64,000 nucleotides of DNA, taken from Planctomycetota bacterium. GTDB taxonomy: Bacteria > Planctomycetota > J058 > JAJDCQ01. The translations under genes and the position numbers were made by a program. Below are positions 28,401 through 36,763 of this stretch, one piece after another. The number at the start of each line of letters is the position of its first letter. Positions within the stretch are counted from its first letter, which is position 1. The notes beneath the pieces are model-generated. The model did no database searches. It saw only the letters and a list, made by a program, of their open reading frames with translations, and was not told where the DNA came from. The stretch is from contig JAJDCQ010000043.1 of assembly GCA_029260755.1 (NCBI GenBank), positions 124,001 through 188,000 of the forward strand. The letters run 5' to 3'.

Positions 28401-29222
28401 GAGATCGACGCGGTCATCGCGACTCTGGAGACCCAGACCGACGACGAGACGGTGGGCCAGTGGCAGCTCGAGGTCATCCACGACAAATCGCACGGGCGAT
28501 GGTCGAGGGTCCTCGAGGTCATTGCGCAGCTGAAGGGCAAGGACGAGTACGCAGCCGAGTTCCTCGAGCTCCACTTCGGGCTCCTCGCGCGCAGCATGCT
28601 GGGTCGGGCCGACACGGCCATGCAGGTCTTGGCGACGATCGACGTCTCGCGGATCACCGCCCAAGAGTGGCGAGATGTCGGCGCGGGGGTCGAGGATCGC
28701 GCCCCGGCGGTCGCCGCCGCGTGCTGGGACCGGGCGAGCCGCGCGGGCGACAGCGCCGGCGCCGACGCGACGATCCTGGCGACGGCCCGCCGCGACGCGA
28801 CCGCCGCCGGGCGGCTGTGGCAGACCGCCGGCGAGTCGCGTCGCGCCGCGGCCAGCTTCGAGCGCGCGGCGGAGCTCGCCGCCCGGCTCGACCCGCCCGC
28901 CACGGCGCTGACCGCGGAGCTCTGGCGCTGGGCCGGCGATGCGCTCGCGAACGCCGGCGATCCGGAGGGAGCGCTCACCCGTTATCGCAACGCCATCGAG
29001 GCCGGGGCGGCGGGCATCGCCCGCGGCCACCGCCGTTCGTTCATCGCGACGGCGATGGCGCTCGAGCGCGCCGCGCAGGCTCACGAGCAGCTCGGCCGGA
29101 CCGAGGAGGCGCGGAGGCTCCGGGCACGCGCCGCGGAGGTCGTCGCGTCGACGCCTGCCGCGAGCGCCGCGGACGGTGACGGAGCCGACGACGAGGATGA
29201 ACGAGACGACGGCGGCCACTGA
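25425..29222 (+). CDS. Ser/Thr protein kinase with transmembrane helix and long helical-repeat C-terminus
   Basis: 1265 aa, GTG start. An N-terminal ~75-residue helical domain (RFLAEAVRFGLLDEQTARLAL) resembles those ahead of some planctomycete kinases. The kinase domain follows: GRGGMGAV 114-121, Lys 136, HRDLKPAN 229-236, DFG 249-251, APE 275-277, so it looks active. One membrane helix lies near 405-425. The remaining ~830 residues are Ala/Leu/Arg-rich and helical, with TPR-like pairs near the C-terminus (about 1120-1235). It converges on hslU with a 15-nt gap. Confidence 0.85.
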   Translation: MTTEIETSSDTDRRFLAEAVRFGLLDEQTARLALQWRIDADAAGARAPSAARTLCERGVISPAQAAAILHRVRAARTERAPARDPTREHRGGDGGPRLEVGARLGGHRLLDELGRGGMGAVWRVRHEASGVVRALKVILPQGGAIDPEDVLRFRREAELLARVAPHPGVVPIHEVGEVDGLLYCVMALVEGAPLSTLTGDGPMPADDAARIVAGIARAIAHVHRHGVLHRDLKPANVIIDPAGAPHVLDFGLAVDLRATRLTRAGDILGTPAFMAPEQVDPVIAGAEISECTDVYGLGAILHATLTGRPPFAGADPLWILQQVLSDWPTAPSSIEPSVPRELEAVCLKALAKAPADRYPSAEALADDLERWRAGESTTASPLGALERRRRRLVGPRAGRLRRLLPELSAFAIVATALVGGALLLDPYGLGEGEKLAARVAAAEEKRDDALAASDPRAFDAATAELDRLVDERLRAERPDLGARLDLLRTIAATATADGDPGNDLAKTLEPRRGAEPERPAEIEARRSDLDLALRILRARGRLEPIATLVLAQEDDLVPDTHDAHLASRTHLDVPPAPARVVELQCALADLAVALIEGRDVVAPDRRLRLAAILIRKLSKRAHPEASRDLLALLLAGTEEASDPDAFPGEEARSLLERLAALSRVAGPAALDAPTLARIVRWGRAALVASEESPDPDLAKAADAVLDEIIAVLPESPELEELAGEMLSRLVAPIVFGTDETRSVARIEQGRLLHARGLLPGELATLIALLRRWSSERREAALDHLRARLDLGRRAEPETRDPAELTVALRLLANDLVTNRGMTVSAALSANRGRLAIAIGAILERESRSGDLPGAALSEVARWLGAAVEETSNLEGGTGSTLAGLLAAAPGDANAPPHERIHALHREALRRVATEPRWRREPLRAYLEHIARSPTRGSLSRALEAWQIRPSQSQPATIGPLDSGEEGLLRDLEAAATARALVHLDAGGPDSCGEIDAVIATLETQTDDETVGQWQLEVIHDKSHGRWSRVLEVIAQLKGKDEYAAEFLELHFGLLARSMLGRADTAMQVLATIDVSRITAQEWRDVGAGVEDRAPAVAAACWDRASRAGDSAGADATILATARRDATAAGRLWQTAGESRRAAASFERAAELAARLDPPATALTAELWRWAGDALANAGDPEGALTRYRNAIEAGAAGIARGHRRSFIATAMALERAAQAHEQLGRTEEARRLRARAAEVVASTPAASAADGDGADDEDERDDGGH

Positions 29223-29237
29223 CGGCCCGCGAGCCGG

Positions 29238-30629
29238 CTACAGGACGTAGCGGCTCATGTCCTCGCTGTCGGCGATGTCGCCGAGCTTCTCGCGGACGAA
29301 CGCCGCGTCGACGCGCACCGTCTCGCCCGAGCGCTCCGACGCGTCGAAGAGCGAGTCCTCGAGCAGCTTCTCGAAGACGGTGTGGAGGCGCCGTGCGCCG
29401 ATGTTCTGGGTCTGCTCGTTCACCTGCGTCGCGAGCTCGGCCATCGCCTCGAGCGAGTCGTCGGTGAACTCGACCGTCACCCCCTCCGTCTCCAGGAGCG
29501 CCTTGTACTGCTTGGTGAGGGCGTTCTTCGGCTCGGTCAGGATCCGGAGGAAGTCCTCGCGCCGGAGCGGGTTCAGCTCGACCCGGATCGGGAAGCGTCC
29601 CTGGAGCTCGGGGATCATGTCCGCCGGCTTGCTCACGTGAAACGCGCCGGCCGCGATGAAGAGGATGTGATCGGTCTTGACCATGCCGTGGCGCGTCTGG
29701 ACGTTGCTGCCCTCGACGATCGGGAGGAGGTCGCGCTGGACGCCCTCGCGGCTCACGTCGGGCCCGCTCGCCTTGCCTGACTCGCGGCCCACGATCTTGT
29801 CGATCTCATCGACGAACACGATCCCGGCCTGCTGGACCCGCTCGACCGCCTCGGCCCGGACCTTGTCGCGATCGATCAGCTTCTCCGCCTCCTGTTCCTG
29901 GAGGATCCCGATCGCCTCGCGGACCGCCATCTTGCGGCTGACCGACTTGCTCGGCGAGAGGCGGTCGAAGAGGTTCTGGAAGTCGAAGCCCATGTGCTCG
30001 ACGCCCTGGTTGCTGAAGACGTCCATCGACGGCGCCGACGACTTGCTCTCGACCCGGACCTCGACCTCGCGCTCGTCGAGCTTGCCCTCGGCGAGGAGCT
30101 CCTTGAGCCGCGCCCGGCTCTTCTCGTGGCGCGCCTGCTCGTCCTCGGCCTCGCCCTTCTCGGCATCGGGCGTCGAGGGCAAGGAGCTCCGCGCCGGCGG
30201 CGGCGGGAGGAGCGCGTCGAGCACCCGCTCCTCGGCCTGGCGCCGCGCCTCGGGCTGGAGCGCGCCGAGCAGCTCCTCGCGGACCATGTTGATCGAGCGC
30301 TCGACCAGGTCGCGGATCATGCTCTCGACGTCGCGTCCGACGTAGCCGACCTCGGTGAACTTGCTCGCCTCGACCTTGATGAACGGGGCGCGGACGAGGC
30401 TCGCCAGGCGACGCGCGATCTCGGTCTTCCCGACGCCGGTCGGGCCCATCATGATGATGTTCTTCGGGATGACGTCGTCGCGCATCTCGGGCGAGAGCTG
30501 CTGCCGTCGCCAGCGATTACGGATCGCGATGGCGACCGAGCGCTTGGCGTCGTCCTGCCCGACAATGTAGCGATCGAGCTCCACGACGATCCGCCGCGGC
30601 GTCAGCTCCTTGATGTCCGGTGCGCTCAT
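29238..30629 (-). CDS. hslU: ATP-dependent protease ATPase subunit HslU
   Basis: 463 aa. It opens with [22 protein letters not shown], and has Walker [10 protein letters not shown] (about 62-70), [18 protein letters not shown], Walker [10 protein letters not shown], the sensor region [26 protein letters not shown], and the C-terminal tail SRYVL that docks into HslV. The I-domain between Walker A and B is present. It unfolds substrates for the HslV chamber. The start at 30629 fits the conserved N-terminus; it lies 28 nt after hslV in the same operon. Confidence 0.96.
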   Translation of the reverse strand: MSAPDIKELTPRRIVVELDRYIVGQDDAKRSVAIAIRNRWRRQQLSPEMRDDVIPKNIIMMGPTGVGKTEIARRLASLVRAPFIKVEASKFTEVGYVGRDVESMIRDLVERSINMVREELLGALQPEARRQAEERVLDALLPPPPARSSLPSTPDAEKGEAEDEQARHEKSRARLKELLAEGKLDEREVEVRVESKSSAPSMDVFSNQGVEHMGFDFQNLFDRLSPSKSVSRKMAVREAIGILQEQEAEKLIDRDKVRAEAVERVQQAGIVFVDEIDKIVGRESGKASGPDVSREGVQRDLLPIVEGSNVQTRHGMVKTDHILFIAAGAFHVSKPADMIPELQGRFPIRVELNPLRREDFLRILTEPKNALTKQYKALLETEGVTVEFTDDSLEAMAELATQVNEQTQNIGARRLHTVFEKLLEDSLFDASERSGETVRVDAAFVREKLGDIADSEDMSRYVL

Positions 30630-30657
30630 GGTCTCTTCTCTCGCCGCTGGGGCGAGG

Positions 30658-31245
30658 TCAGGATCGGTCGGGCCGGGCCGCCGGCGGAGGCCGGGTCGAC
30701 GCGAGGTCGGCCACGATGATCCGTTCGTTGGTGTAGATGCACGTCTCGGCGGCGATCTTGAGCGCCTCGCGGACGATCTCCTCGGCGGAGAGGTTCTTGG
30801 CGTGGCGCACGAGCGCCTTGGCCGCGCTCGACGCGAACGCGCCGCCGCTCCCGATGCCAATGATCCCGTCCTCGGGCTCGATGATCTCGCCCGAGCCCGA
30901 CAGGACGAGGCTGTGCTCCTCATCGACGACGGCGAGCATCGCCTCGAGGCGCCGCAGCGCCCGATCCATCCGCCAGTCCTTGGCGAGCTCGACCGCGGCG
31001 CGGAGCACCTGGCCCTGGTGCTCGCCGAGCTTCATCTCGAACCGGTCGAGCAGGGTCAGGGCGTCGGCTGCCGCGCCGGCGAAGCCGACGAGCACTTTCC
31101 CGCCCTCGCCGATCGGCCGCACCTTGCGGGCGTCGGCCTTCATCACCGTGTTGCCGACGGTGACCTGGCCGTCGCCGCCGACGGCGACGCGGCCGCCGTG
31201 GCGAACGCTCAGGATGGTCGTCCCGTGGATCTTGGACTCGGTCAT
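30658..31245 (-). CDS. hslV: ATP-dependent protease proteolytic subunit HslV
   Basis: 195 aa. An 8-residue propeptide ends at HG, exposing the catalytic Thr 9 in [10 protein letters not shown]. The conserved [13 protein letters not shown] and [18 protein letters not shown] segments follow. The C-terminus is slightly extended with Pro/Arg. A consensus TATAAT box ends 7 nt before the ATG and no ribosome binding site is visible, so the mRNA is probably leaderless. Confidence 0.96.
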   Translation of the reverse strand: MTESKIHGTTILSVRHGGRVAVGGDGQVTVGNTVMKADARKVRPIGEGGKVLVGFAGAAADALTLLDRFEMKLGEHQGQVLRAAVELAKDWRMDRALRRLEAMLAVVDEEHSLVLSGSGEIIEPEDGIIGIGSGGAFASSAAKALVRHAKNLSAEEIVREALKIAAETCIYTNERIIVADLASTRPPPAARPDRS

Positions 31246-31252
31246 GGGGGTG

Positions 31253-31258
31253 ATTATA
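31253..31258 (-). promoter_or_regulatory. Consensus -10 box of leaderless hslVU operon
   Basis: Minus strand TATAAT (31258-31253) lies 7 nt before ATG 31245. Only a partial -35 (TTCTCG) lies 17 nt upstream. Confidence 0.65.
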
Positions 31259-31339
31259 GGGTGATGCGCGGGGTTCGAGAATAGCTGCGGGGTCTGATCG
31301 CGCCGGGCGCGCCACGCGGTCGACGCGACGACGACGACG

Positions 31340-31479
31340 ATCCACAGATTACACGGATTACGCAGATTGTCGCGGACGGAGCCGTGTCGATGACGACGCT
31401 CGGCGTCCGGGTTCGCATCGGCGGGGAACGCACGCTCTCGGCAGCTCGAATCTTTGTAATCTGTGTAATCTGTGGATCG
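31340..31479. repeat. CAGATTACA-type inverted repeat, copy 1
   Basis: The left arm (31340-31369) and the right arm (31448-31479) are inverted copies of a run of 9-nt units (ACAGATTAC, ACGGATTAC, GCAGATT). Both ends read GATCCACAGATTAC in mirror orientation. It fills the spacer between hslV and the glycosidase gene. Confidence 0.8.
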
Positions 31480-31543
31480 AAAAAAGCGCCCCGGCAAGCG
31501 CTCGCGCATCCCCGAAGCACCCTACCCCCATCGAGACGCCTGG

Positions 31544-34012
31544 ATGCCCCTCCCCCTCACGCGCACGACCCGCGGCCTCCTCGACGCCGAAGGGCGCCCG
31601 GCGCTCCTCTACGGCGGCGAGATCCAGTACTACCGGATCCGCGACCGCCGCCTCGACCCCGCCCGGACGCTCGACCTCTGGCGCGATCGGCTCGACCGGG
31701 TCGTCGACGCCGGCATGAACTACGTCACGACCTACGTCCCGTGGGACTGGCACGAGCTCGCGCCGGGTCGCTTCGACTTCGAGGGCGCTCGCGACCTGCC
31801 GCGCTTCCTCGAGCTCTGCCACGAGCGAAGGCTGATCGTCCACTTCAAGCCGGGGCCGCTGATCAACTCGGAGTGGCCGACCGGGCCGGGCAGCTTCGGC
31901 GCGCTCCCCTCCTGGTTCCGGGAGCGGCACCCCGAGGCGCTCGCCCGGCGCCCCGACGGGCGCTTCTACCACTTCCACCCGCTGTTCCCCGTGGCCGACT
32001 CGCGCCAGCCGGCGCTGCTCCACCCGGCGTATCTCGACGCGGTGAGGCGGTGGTTCGAGGCGGTGGCGCCGATCGTGAAGCGGTTCGTCCACGATGAGCC
32101 GACGATCGCGATGCTCCAGCTCGACAACGAGACCAACCACTTCTTCGGCGATCGGTTCGCCCTCGACCACAACGAGGCGCAGCTCGCGCACTGGCGACGC
32201 TTCCTGCAGCGGCGCTACGGCACCCTCGCCGCGCTGAACGCCCGCTGGCGGACCCGTCACGAGAGCTTCGACGCGATCGCCCCACCGAGCGCGCCGCCCC
32301 GCCGGACCGAGGAGAACCCGCTCGTCCGCGACTGGTTCGAGGCCGCGCAGGACGGGATCGCCGAGTACCTCGCCACCCTGCGCGCGATGTGGGAGGAGCT
32401 CGGGATCGCCGAGCCCGACGTCCTCTTCACGACGAACGACTCGCCGCACAGCGCCCGACCGGTGCGGCACATCGTGCTCTTCGACGGACCGCGGAAGAAC
32501 GCGAGCGGATTCGCGAACCTCGATCTCTACCCGAAGATGCTGCCGCGGATCTGGCCCGCGCGCGCCGGTTCGCCGATCGGCGGAGGCCTGACCGAGCAGC
32601 CGTTCCTCACGACCCACTGGGCGAAGCTCTTCGAGCTGTACAACCGCCACGCGCTCCCCGACGGGGTCCGGGCGGCCGATCCGGCCGGACGCGCCTGCTA
32701 CGCGGTCGAGGCGCAGGGCGGGCTGTTCCACTTTCCGCTAGGGCTCGAGGCGACCGTCCACCCCGAGGCGACCCGGCACATGGCGCTCCGGCTGCTCGGC
32801 CGGAGCTGCAAGGCGCTCGCGTTCTACATCCTGGCCGAGGGATGGAACGCCGACCTCTCGGTCTACCGGTTCCAGGCGGCGATCGACGTCCACGGGAACG
32901 AACGACCGCGCTGGGACGTGCTCCGCGAGATCGGAACGCGCCTCGCGAGGCCGCAGGCCGAGGCGCTCTTCGCCAGCGACGAGGTCCGCGCCCGGGTCGC
33001 CGTCGCCGTCGACGGAAGCCCGTGCATGCTCGCGCCGTCGGCGCTCATCGAGGACGAACTCCACGAGCTCTGGGGATCGGGCCACGCCGGCGTGACCGGC
33101 TGGCTCGCGACGGCCGGCTACGACCCCGACGTGATCGACCTCGCCCTCGTCCCGGAGGACGGAGCCGGCGAGGCCCTCCGACGCGAGCACGACGCGATCG
33201 TCTTCCGAAACCCGGACCTGCTCTCGCGGACGGCGGCCGAGCGCCTCGTTGCGTTCGTGCGCGCCGGTGGGACGCTCATCAACATCGGCCGCCCCGGGCG
33301 CCTCGACGACGACGGGCGGTCGGGCCGGGAGGCGCATCGGGAGCTCGAGCAGCTCATCGGTGGCCGCGAGCAGACGCTCCGGAAGCGGTGGGGCGGCCTC
33401 GCCCAGGGTCGGATCACCGTCGAGCTCGGCGGCCGCGAGACGGCCGAGATCGGCGCCGGGCGCTGGTGGACGTCGCACCGCCCGCCGGAGGGGGCGAGCA
33501 TCCTCGCGCGCGATGCGCGCGGAAGAGCCGTCGGCTGGAGCTGGGCGCCGGCCGAAGGCGATGACGAGTCGAACGACGCGTGCGGAACCGTCGTGCACAT
33601 CGGCGCTCCGATCAGCGACGTCTACGGGATGCCGGGCTACTTCGCGATCCCCGAGGCCGAGTTCGACACGCGCCGGCGCCTCCTCGAGCAGCTCCTCGCC
33701 CCGGCGGGCGTGCGCCCCGTGATCGAGACCGACGCGCCGCGGATCGAGGCGTGGGCGCGGAGAGTGCCCGACGAGATCGACGGCGGCGGGCTGCTCGTCT
33801 TCGTCGTCAGCGGCGAGCGGGCACGGAAGGTGACGCTCCGCCTCACGGACGCGGCACGCCTGGGCCTCGACCCCGAACGGCACTACCGCGTCGACGAGCT
33901 GCTGAGCGAGGGCGCGATCGCGACCCGGACCGGCGCGGCGCTCGCGACCGAGGGGATCGAGCTGGAGCTCCGCGACTGGGGCGGCGCCTGCCTGCGCGTC
34001 CGGGGAGAGTAG
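31544..34012 (+). CDS. GH35/GH42-like beta-galactosidase family glycoside hydrolase
   Basis: 822 aa. The N-terminal TIM barrel has the family pattern: GGEIQYYRI, W-x-D-R-L with AGMNYVTTYVPWDWHE (about 57-71), GRFDFEGARDL, FKPGPLINSEW, and LDNET with acid/base Glu 196. C-terminal sections look like a Rossmann-type trimerisation domain and beta domains. No signal peptide is seen, so it is probably cytoplasmic. The frame continues upstream to GTG 31472, but that codon lies inside a repeat arm, so ATG 31544 is preferred. Neither start has a clear ribosome binding site. Substrate specificity is not deducible. Confidence 0.82.
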   Translation: MPLPLTRTTRGLLDAEGRPALLYGGEIQYYRIRDRRLDPARTLDLWRDRLDRVVDAGMNYVTTYVPWDWHELAPGRFDFEGARDLPRFLELCHERRLIVHFKPGPLINSEWPTGPGSFGALPSWFRERHPEALARRPDGRFYHFHPLFPVADSRQPALLHPAYLDAVRRWFEAVAPIVKRFVHDEPTIAMLQLDNETNHFFGDRFALDHNEAQLAHWRRFLQRRYGTLAALNARWRTRHESFDAIAPPSAPPRRTEENPLVRDWFEAAQDGIAEYLATLRAMWEELGIAEPDVLFTTNDSPHSARPVRHIVLFDGPRKNASGFANLDLYPKMLPRIWPARAGSPIGGGLTEQPFLTTHWAKLFELYNRHALPDGVRAADPAGRACYAVEAQGGLFHFPLGLEATVHPEATRHMALRLLGRSCKALAFYILAEGWNADLSVYRFQAAIDVHGNERPRWDVLREIGTRLARPQAEALFASDEVRARVAVAVDGSPCMLAPSALIEDELHELWGSGHAGVTGWLATAGYDPDVIDLALVPEDGAGEALRREHDAIVFRNPDLLSRTAAERLVAFVRAGGTLINIGRPGRLDDDGRSGREAHRELEQLIGGREQTLRKRWGGLAQGRITVELGGRETAEIGAGRWWTSHRPPEGASILARDARGRAVGWSWAPAEGDDESNDACGTVVHIGAPISDVYGMPGYFAIPEAEFDTRRRLLEQLLAPAGVRPVIETDAPRIEAWARRVPDEIDGGGLLVFVVSGERARKVTLRLTDAARLGLDPERHYRVDELLSEGAIATRTGAALATEGIELELRDWGGACLRVRGE

Positions 34013-35022
34013 CCCCCGCTCGGTTCTGTCTGCGAGAGCGATTGCCGCCGGCCGTGCTGTTCGTCCTGCGGCCTGCTTCGAAACACCCCGGTCGGCCGAG
34101 CCGTCGTCGTCGGACTCACCGCAGCGCCGTCGCTCATCAGACTGAGGACGAAGCCTGCCGCCTCGGCAGTCCACGCGTCCGCGCTTCGGGCGAGCTTGGC
34201 AACGGCAGTTCGGGCGCGCGGGTCCGCGTGCACCGCCTTCTGCTCGGCGTTCAGCGATTGCGTGTAACACCGTGCGACCCCGGAGAGCCAGACGAGAGCC
34301 CCAAGTCGGCCAGCCCAGTCGGGGCCTTCGAGGACCGTCACCCACTCGTCGACAGACCGCTCCGGGAGCGGCGGAGAGAGCTCGAGGTCGTAGCCCGGAA
34401 AGAGCCTCCCTCGGCGGAGCTCGTTGCGGACGGTGACGAGGCGGTCACCCGAGCGGGACACGTACTGGACCGAGAGGGGGTCGTGGTCGTCGTCCCAGCT
34501 CGAGTACTTCTCGATTCGTGTCACCCGAGCCTGCCCGAGCGACTTCGAACGCGCCTTCACCCTGAAGACCTCGAGCTCTCGAGACGCACTCACGAAGAGC
34601 GCGTGGCCCCTCTCGTCGACGAGGATCGTGGCGAGGGAGCTCGCCCGTGACGCCGAGCTCGGTTGCGAGAAGAGCACCACGATCGACGCGTCTGACCCCG
34701 CTCGCGTGATGGCCGAGAGACGGTAGCCTTCGAGTGCTTGGCTTCCCTCGAGTTTCCGCAGCTCCGCGCCCCAGCGCATCTCGGCGTCTTCGGCGAGGGC
34801 TCTCCGCTCGAGCAGCGGTAGCGCGGTGAGATCGACGTCGAGGTGGACGAGCCACGTCGAGCGCCACTGCCTCTCCTCGAGCCATGGGGCGATCCGCACG
34901 AGGGCGACGAGGGCGACGATCTCGAACGGGAGAAGCCAGAGGGCGAGGAGTGAGATGGCCAGTCGCGGCCGTGGCGGTTGGCGAGGGACGGGCTTCGGAT
35001 CGGTGTCGAACGCGACTCCCAT
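33883..35022 (-). CDS. Single-pass membrane protein, unknown, with 3' end overlapping the glycosidase gene
   Basis: 379 aa. An N-terminal membrane helix (about 22-46) is preceded by a Pro/Arg-rich tail; the rest is soluble with no recognised domain. The last ~45 residues are Ser/Arg/Pro-rich and are encoded opposite the 3' end of the glycosidase gene (130-nt overlap). That tail looks like read-through into non-coding frame, so a true upstream stop lost by a sequence error is possible. The GC content here is lower than in the neighbours. ATG 35022 is chosen over an upstream start because the helix follows it directly; its ribosome binding site is weak. Confidence 0.55.
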   Translation of the reverse strand: MGVAFDTDPKPVPRQPPRPRLAISLLALWLLPFEIVALVALVRIAPWLEERQWRSTWLVHLDVDLTALPLLERRALAEDAEMRWGAELRKLEGSQALEGYRLSAITRAGSDASIVVLFSQPSSASRASSLATILVDERGHALFVSASRELEVFRVKARSKSLGQARVTRIEKYSSWDDDHDPLSVQYVSRSGDRLVTVRNELRRGRLFPGYDLELSPPLPERSVDEWVTVLEGPDWAGRLGALVWLSGVARCYTQSLNAEQKAVHADPRARTAVAKLARSADAWTAEAAGFVLSLMSDGAAVSPTTTARPTGVFRSRPQDEQHGRRQSLSQTEPSGGYSPRTRRQAPPQSRSSSSIPSVASAAPVRVAIAPSLSSSSTR

Positions 35023-35121
35023 GGCGATCCAACCCCGATTGGGACCACCGAGTTCCGGGGATTCCCTGGCCGTTCGACAGCCCATTGCGGAGCGGGCGTC
35101 GAGAGCGCAACGGCGCTCGGG

Positions 35122-35850
35122 CTAGTTCGCGCTCGGCGGCGGCGGGGGCCAGAGTCGGCGCCAGTCGCCGGGGCGTTCGAGGCGCTTGGTCGGGTCGCCG
35201 ACGCGGCGGCTGATCTCGACGATGGCGAGGTCCGCCCGGGCGACCGGGTCGGCCTCCTCGAGCACCCTCTGCCGGATGTCGGCGGGCAGGTCGAGGGCGT
35301 CGACGACGAGGTCGACGGCCGTGCCGAGCGGCAGCTTCGACCTGGTCGCCGCCTCGAGCTTGCCGCGCTCCTTCACGAGCGACGGCGGAGCCTGCTCGGC
35401 GAGCAACGTCAGCCGGCGCGCCCGCTCCTGGGGATCCTCGGACGACAGCGGCGTCTCCCCGTCGGGGCCGACGAGGCCGATCCGGGCGAGGCGGTAGCTC
35501 TTCTCGGGCGGCAGCTCCTCGCGGATGACGAAGCGGCTGAGCCCGAGGAGCGCGATGTTGCTCCGCCCGTCGGGGAGCTGCACCGCCCGGGCGACCTTGC
35601 CCAGGCCGCCGATCTCGTGAATCGGCGGACGCTCCTCGCCGCCGAGCTCGTAGCCGGGCCGGAGCATCGTGACGCCGATGAGCTGCTCGCCCTCCATCGC
35701 GTCGGCGAGCATCTCTCGATAGCGCGGCTCGAAGATGTGGAGCAGCAGCACCGTCCTCGGGAAGAAGACCGTCCCGGGGAGCGGAAAGACCGGCACGACG
35801 CCCGAGAAGTCCTCGAGCGCCCGTTCGACCTCGTCGCGCCACTCGTCCAT
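35122..35850 (-). CDS. LON substrate-binding (N-terminal) domain protein
   Basis: 242 aa covering only the Lon protease N-terminal domain, without ATPase or protease parts. The signature VPVFPLPGTVFFPRTVLLLHIFEPRYREML is clear, with GVTMLRPGYE and the GLGKVARAVQLPDGRSNIALLG strand region after it. Such stand-alone proteins are common in bacteria and may bind unfolded proteins; their role is not settled. It ends in a Pro-rich tail. The start is shared with a divergent promoter region of only 61 nt. Confidence 0.88.
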   Translation of the reverse strand: MDEWRDEVERALEDFSGVVPVFPLPGTVFFPRTVLLLHIFEPRYREMLADAMEGEQLIGVTMLRPGYELGGEERPPIHEIGGLGKVARAVQLPDGRSNIALLGLSRFVIREELPPEKSYRLARIGLVGPDGETPLSSEDPQERARRLTLLAEQAPPSLVKERGKLEAATRSKLPLGTAVDLVVDALDLPADIRQRVLEEADPVARADLAIVEISRRVGDPTKRLERPGDWRRLWPPPPPSAN

Positions 35851-35857
35851 GGAAGCG

Positions 35858-35863
35858 ATTGTG
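35858..35863 (-). promoter_or_regulatory. Possible -10 box of the LON-domain gene
   Basis: Minus-strand CACAAT lies 7 nt before ATG 35850, the same spacing as the other leaderless candidates. It differs from TANNNT at one position. Confidence 0.3.
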
Positions 35864-35899
35864 GCGGGTCGGCGGGCGCCGTTCCAGCTGCCGGCGAGC

Positions 35900-35905
35900 T
35901 ATGAT
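35900..35905 (+). promoter_or_regulatory. -10 box TATGAT of leaderless nucleotidyltransferase gene
   Basis: TATGAT ends exactly 6 nt before ATG 35912. The intervening GCCCCC has no ribosome binding site. Confidence 0.55.
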
Positions 35906-35911
35906 GCCCCC

Positions 35912-36763
35912 ATGGCCCGGCCACCCGAACGGCTTCGAGAAGATCCGAAGGCGCGACGCGTCCTCGTCGAGCTCAACCGGCGCGCGTCGCCGGCGCAGAA
36001 GGTCGCGCGGACCGCGTCTGCGCGCCAGATGCTCGTCGACGTGATCGAGGCCGGCATCCGCGCGCAGGCCCCGTCTCTGTCCGAGGAGGACGTTCGGCGC
36101 GAGCGCATCCGGCGAATCCTCGGCGATGAGCTCTTCGAACGGGCGGGCGTACGGCAAGGAACCGTGACCAAGGACGAGGCGGTCGCGCGGTTCATCCTCG
36201 ACACCCTCGCGCGACTCGGGATTCCGGCGATCGTCGTCGGCTCGTTCGCGAGCAACGTCTGGGGCGACGCGCGCGCCACCCACGACCTCGACCTCGTCGT
36301 CGAGCTCGACGAGGGTTCGATCACCGCCCTCGTCGACGCTCTCGCGGGTGAGTTCTACGTCGACGAGGTCAGTGTCCGCCGAGCCGTGCGCTCGCGCGAC
36401 CTCTTCAGCGTGATCCACCTCGAGACGAGCCTGAAGATCGACTTCTTCATCCGTCCCGACACCGATTTCGAACGCGAGCGCTTCGCCCGGGCGAAGGAGC
36501 TCGAGGTCTGGGGCACCCGGGCGCGCTTCGCGACGCCGGAGGACTCGATCCTCTCGAAGCTACGCTCGTTCGCGGATGGCGGCCGGAGCGCCGGCCGCCA
36601 GTGGCAGGACGTCCTCGACGTCGCCGAGACCCAGGCGACCTCGCTCGACTGGACGCACCTCGAACGCTGGAGCGCGCGCCTGGGCGTCCGAGACCTCCTC
36701 GACGAGCTTCGAGCGTCCGTCGCCGACGGCGAGGAAGCAGGCGACGCCGAACGTCCGGGCTAG
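35912..36763 (+). CDS. Nucleotidyltransferase-fold protein fused to an N-terminal helical domain
   Basis: 283 aa. Residues ~20-75 form a helical, basic domain (RASPAQKVARTASARQMLVDVIEAGI) that resembles small stand-alone proteins often encoded beside nucleotidyltransferases. From ~100 a minimal nucleotidyltransferase core follows, with GS 110-111 and the metal-binding pair D125/D127 (HDLDLVVELD), then LETSLKIDFFI, which supplies the third acidic position. Related proteins occur in AbiEii/MNT-type toxin-antitoxin or defence settings, but no partner gene is adjacent. The stop overlaps the convergent lipoprotein gene by 4 nt (CTAG). Confidence 0.75.
   Translation: MARPPERLREDPKARRVLVELNRRASPAQKVARTASARQMLVDVIEAGIRAQAPSLSEEDVRRERIRRILGDELFERAGVRQGTVTKDEAVARFILDTLARLGIPAIVVGSFASNVWGDARATHDLDLVVELDEGSITALVDALAGEFYVDEVSVRRAVRSRDLFSVIHLETSLKIDFFIRPDTDFERERFARAKELEVWGTRARFATPEDSILSKLRSFADGGRSAGRQWQDVLDVAETQATSLDWTHLERWSARLGVRDLLDELRASVADGEEAGDAERPG

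Noticed and set aside
31472-31543. N-terminal extension of the glycosidase from GTG 31472
   Set aside because: The codon lies in the arm of a dispersed repeat and the encoded Lys/Arg-rich peptide precedes the family's normal start; kept only as an alternative.
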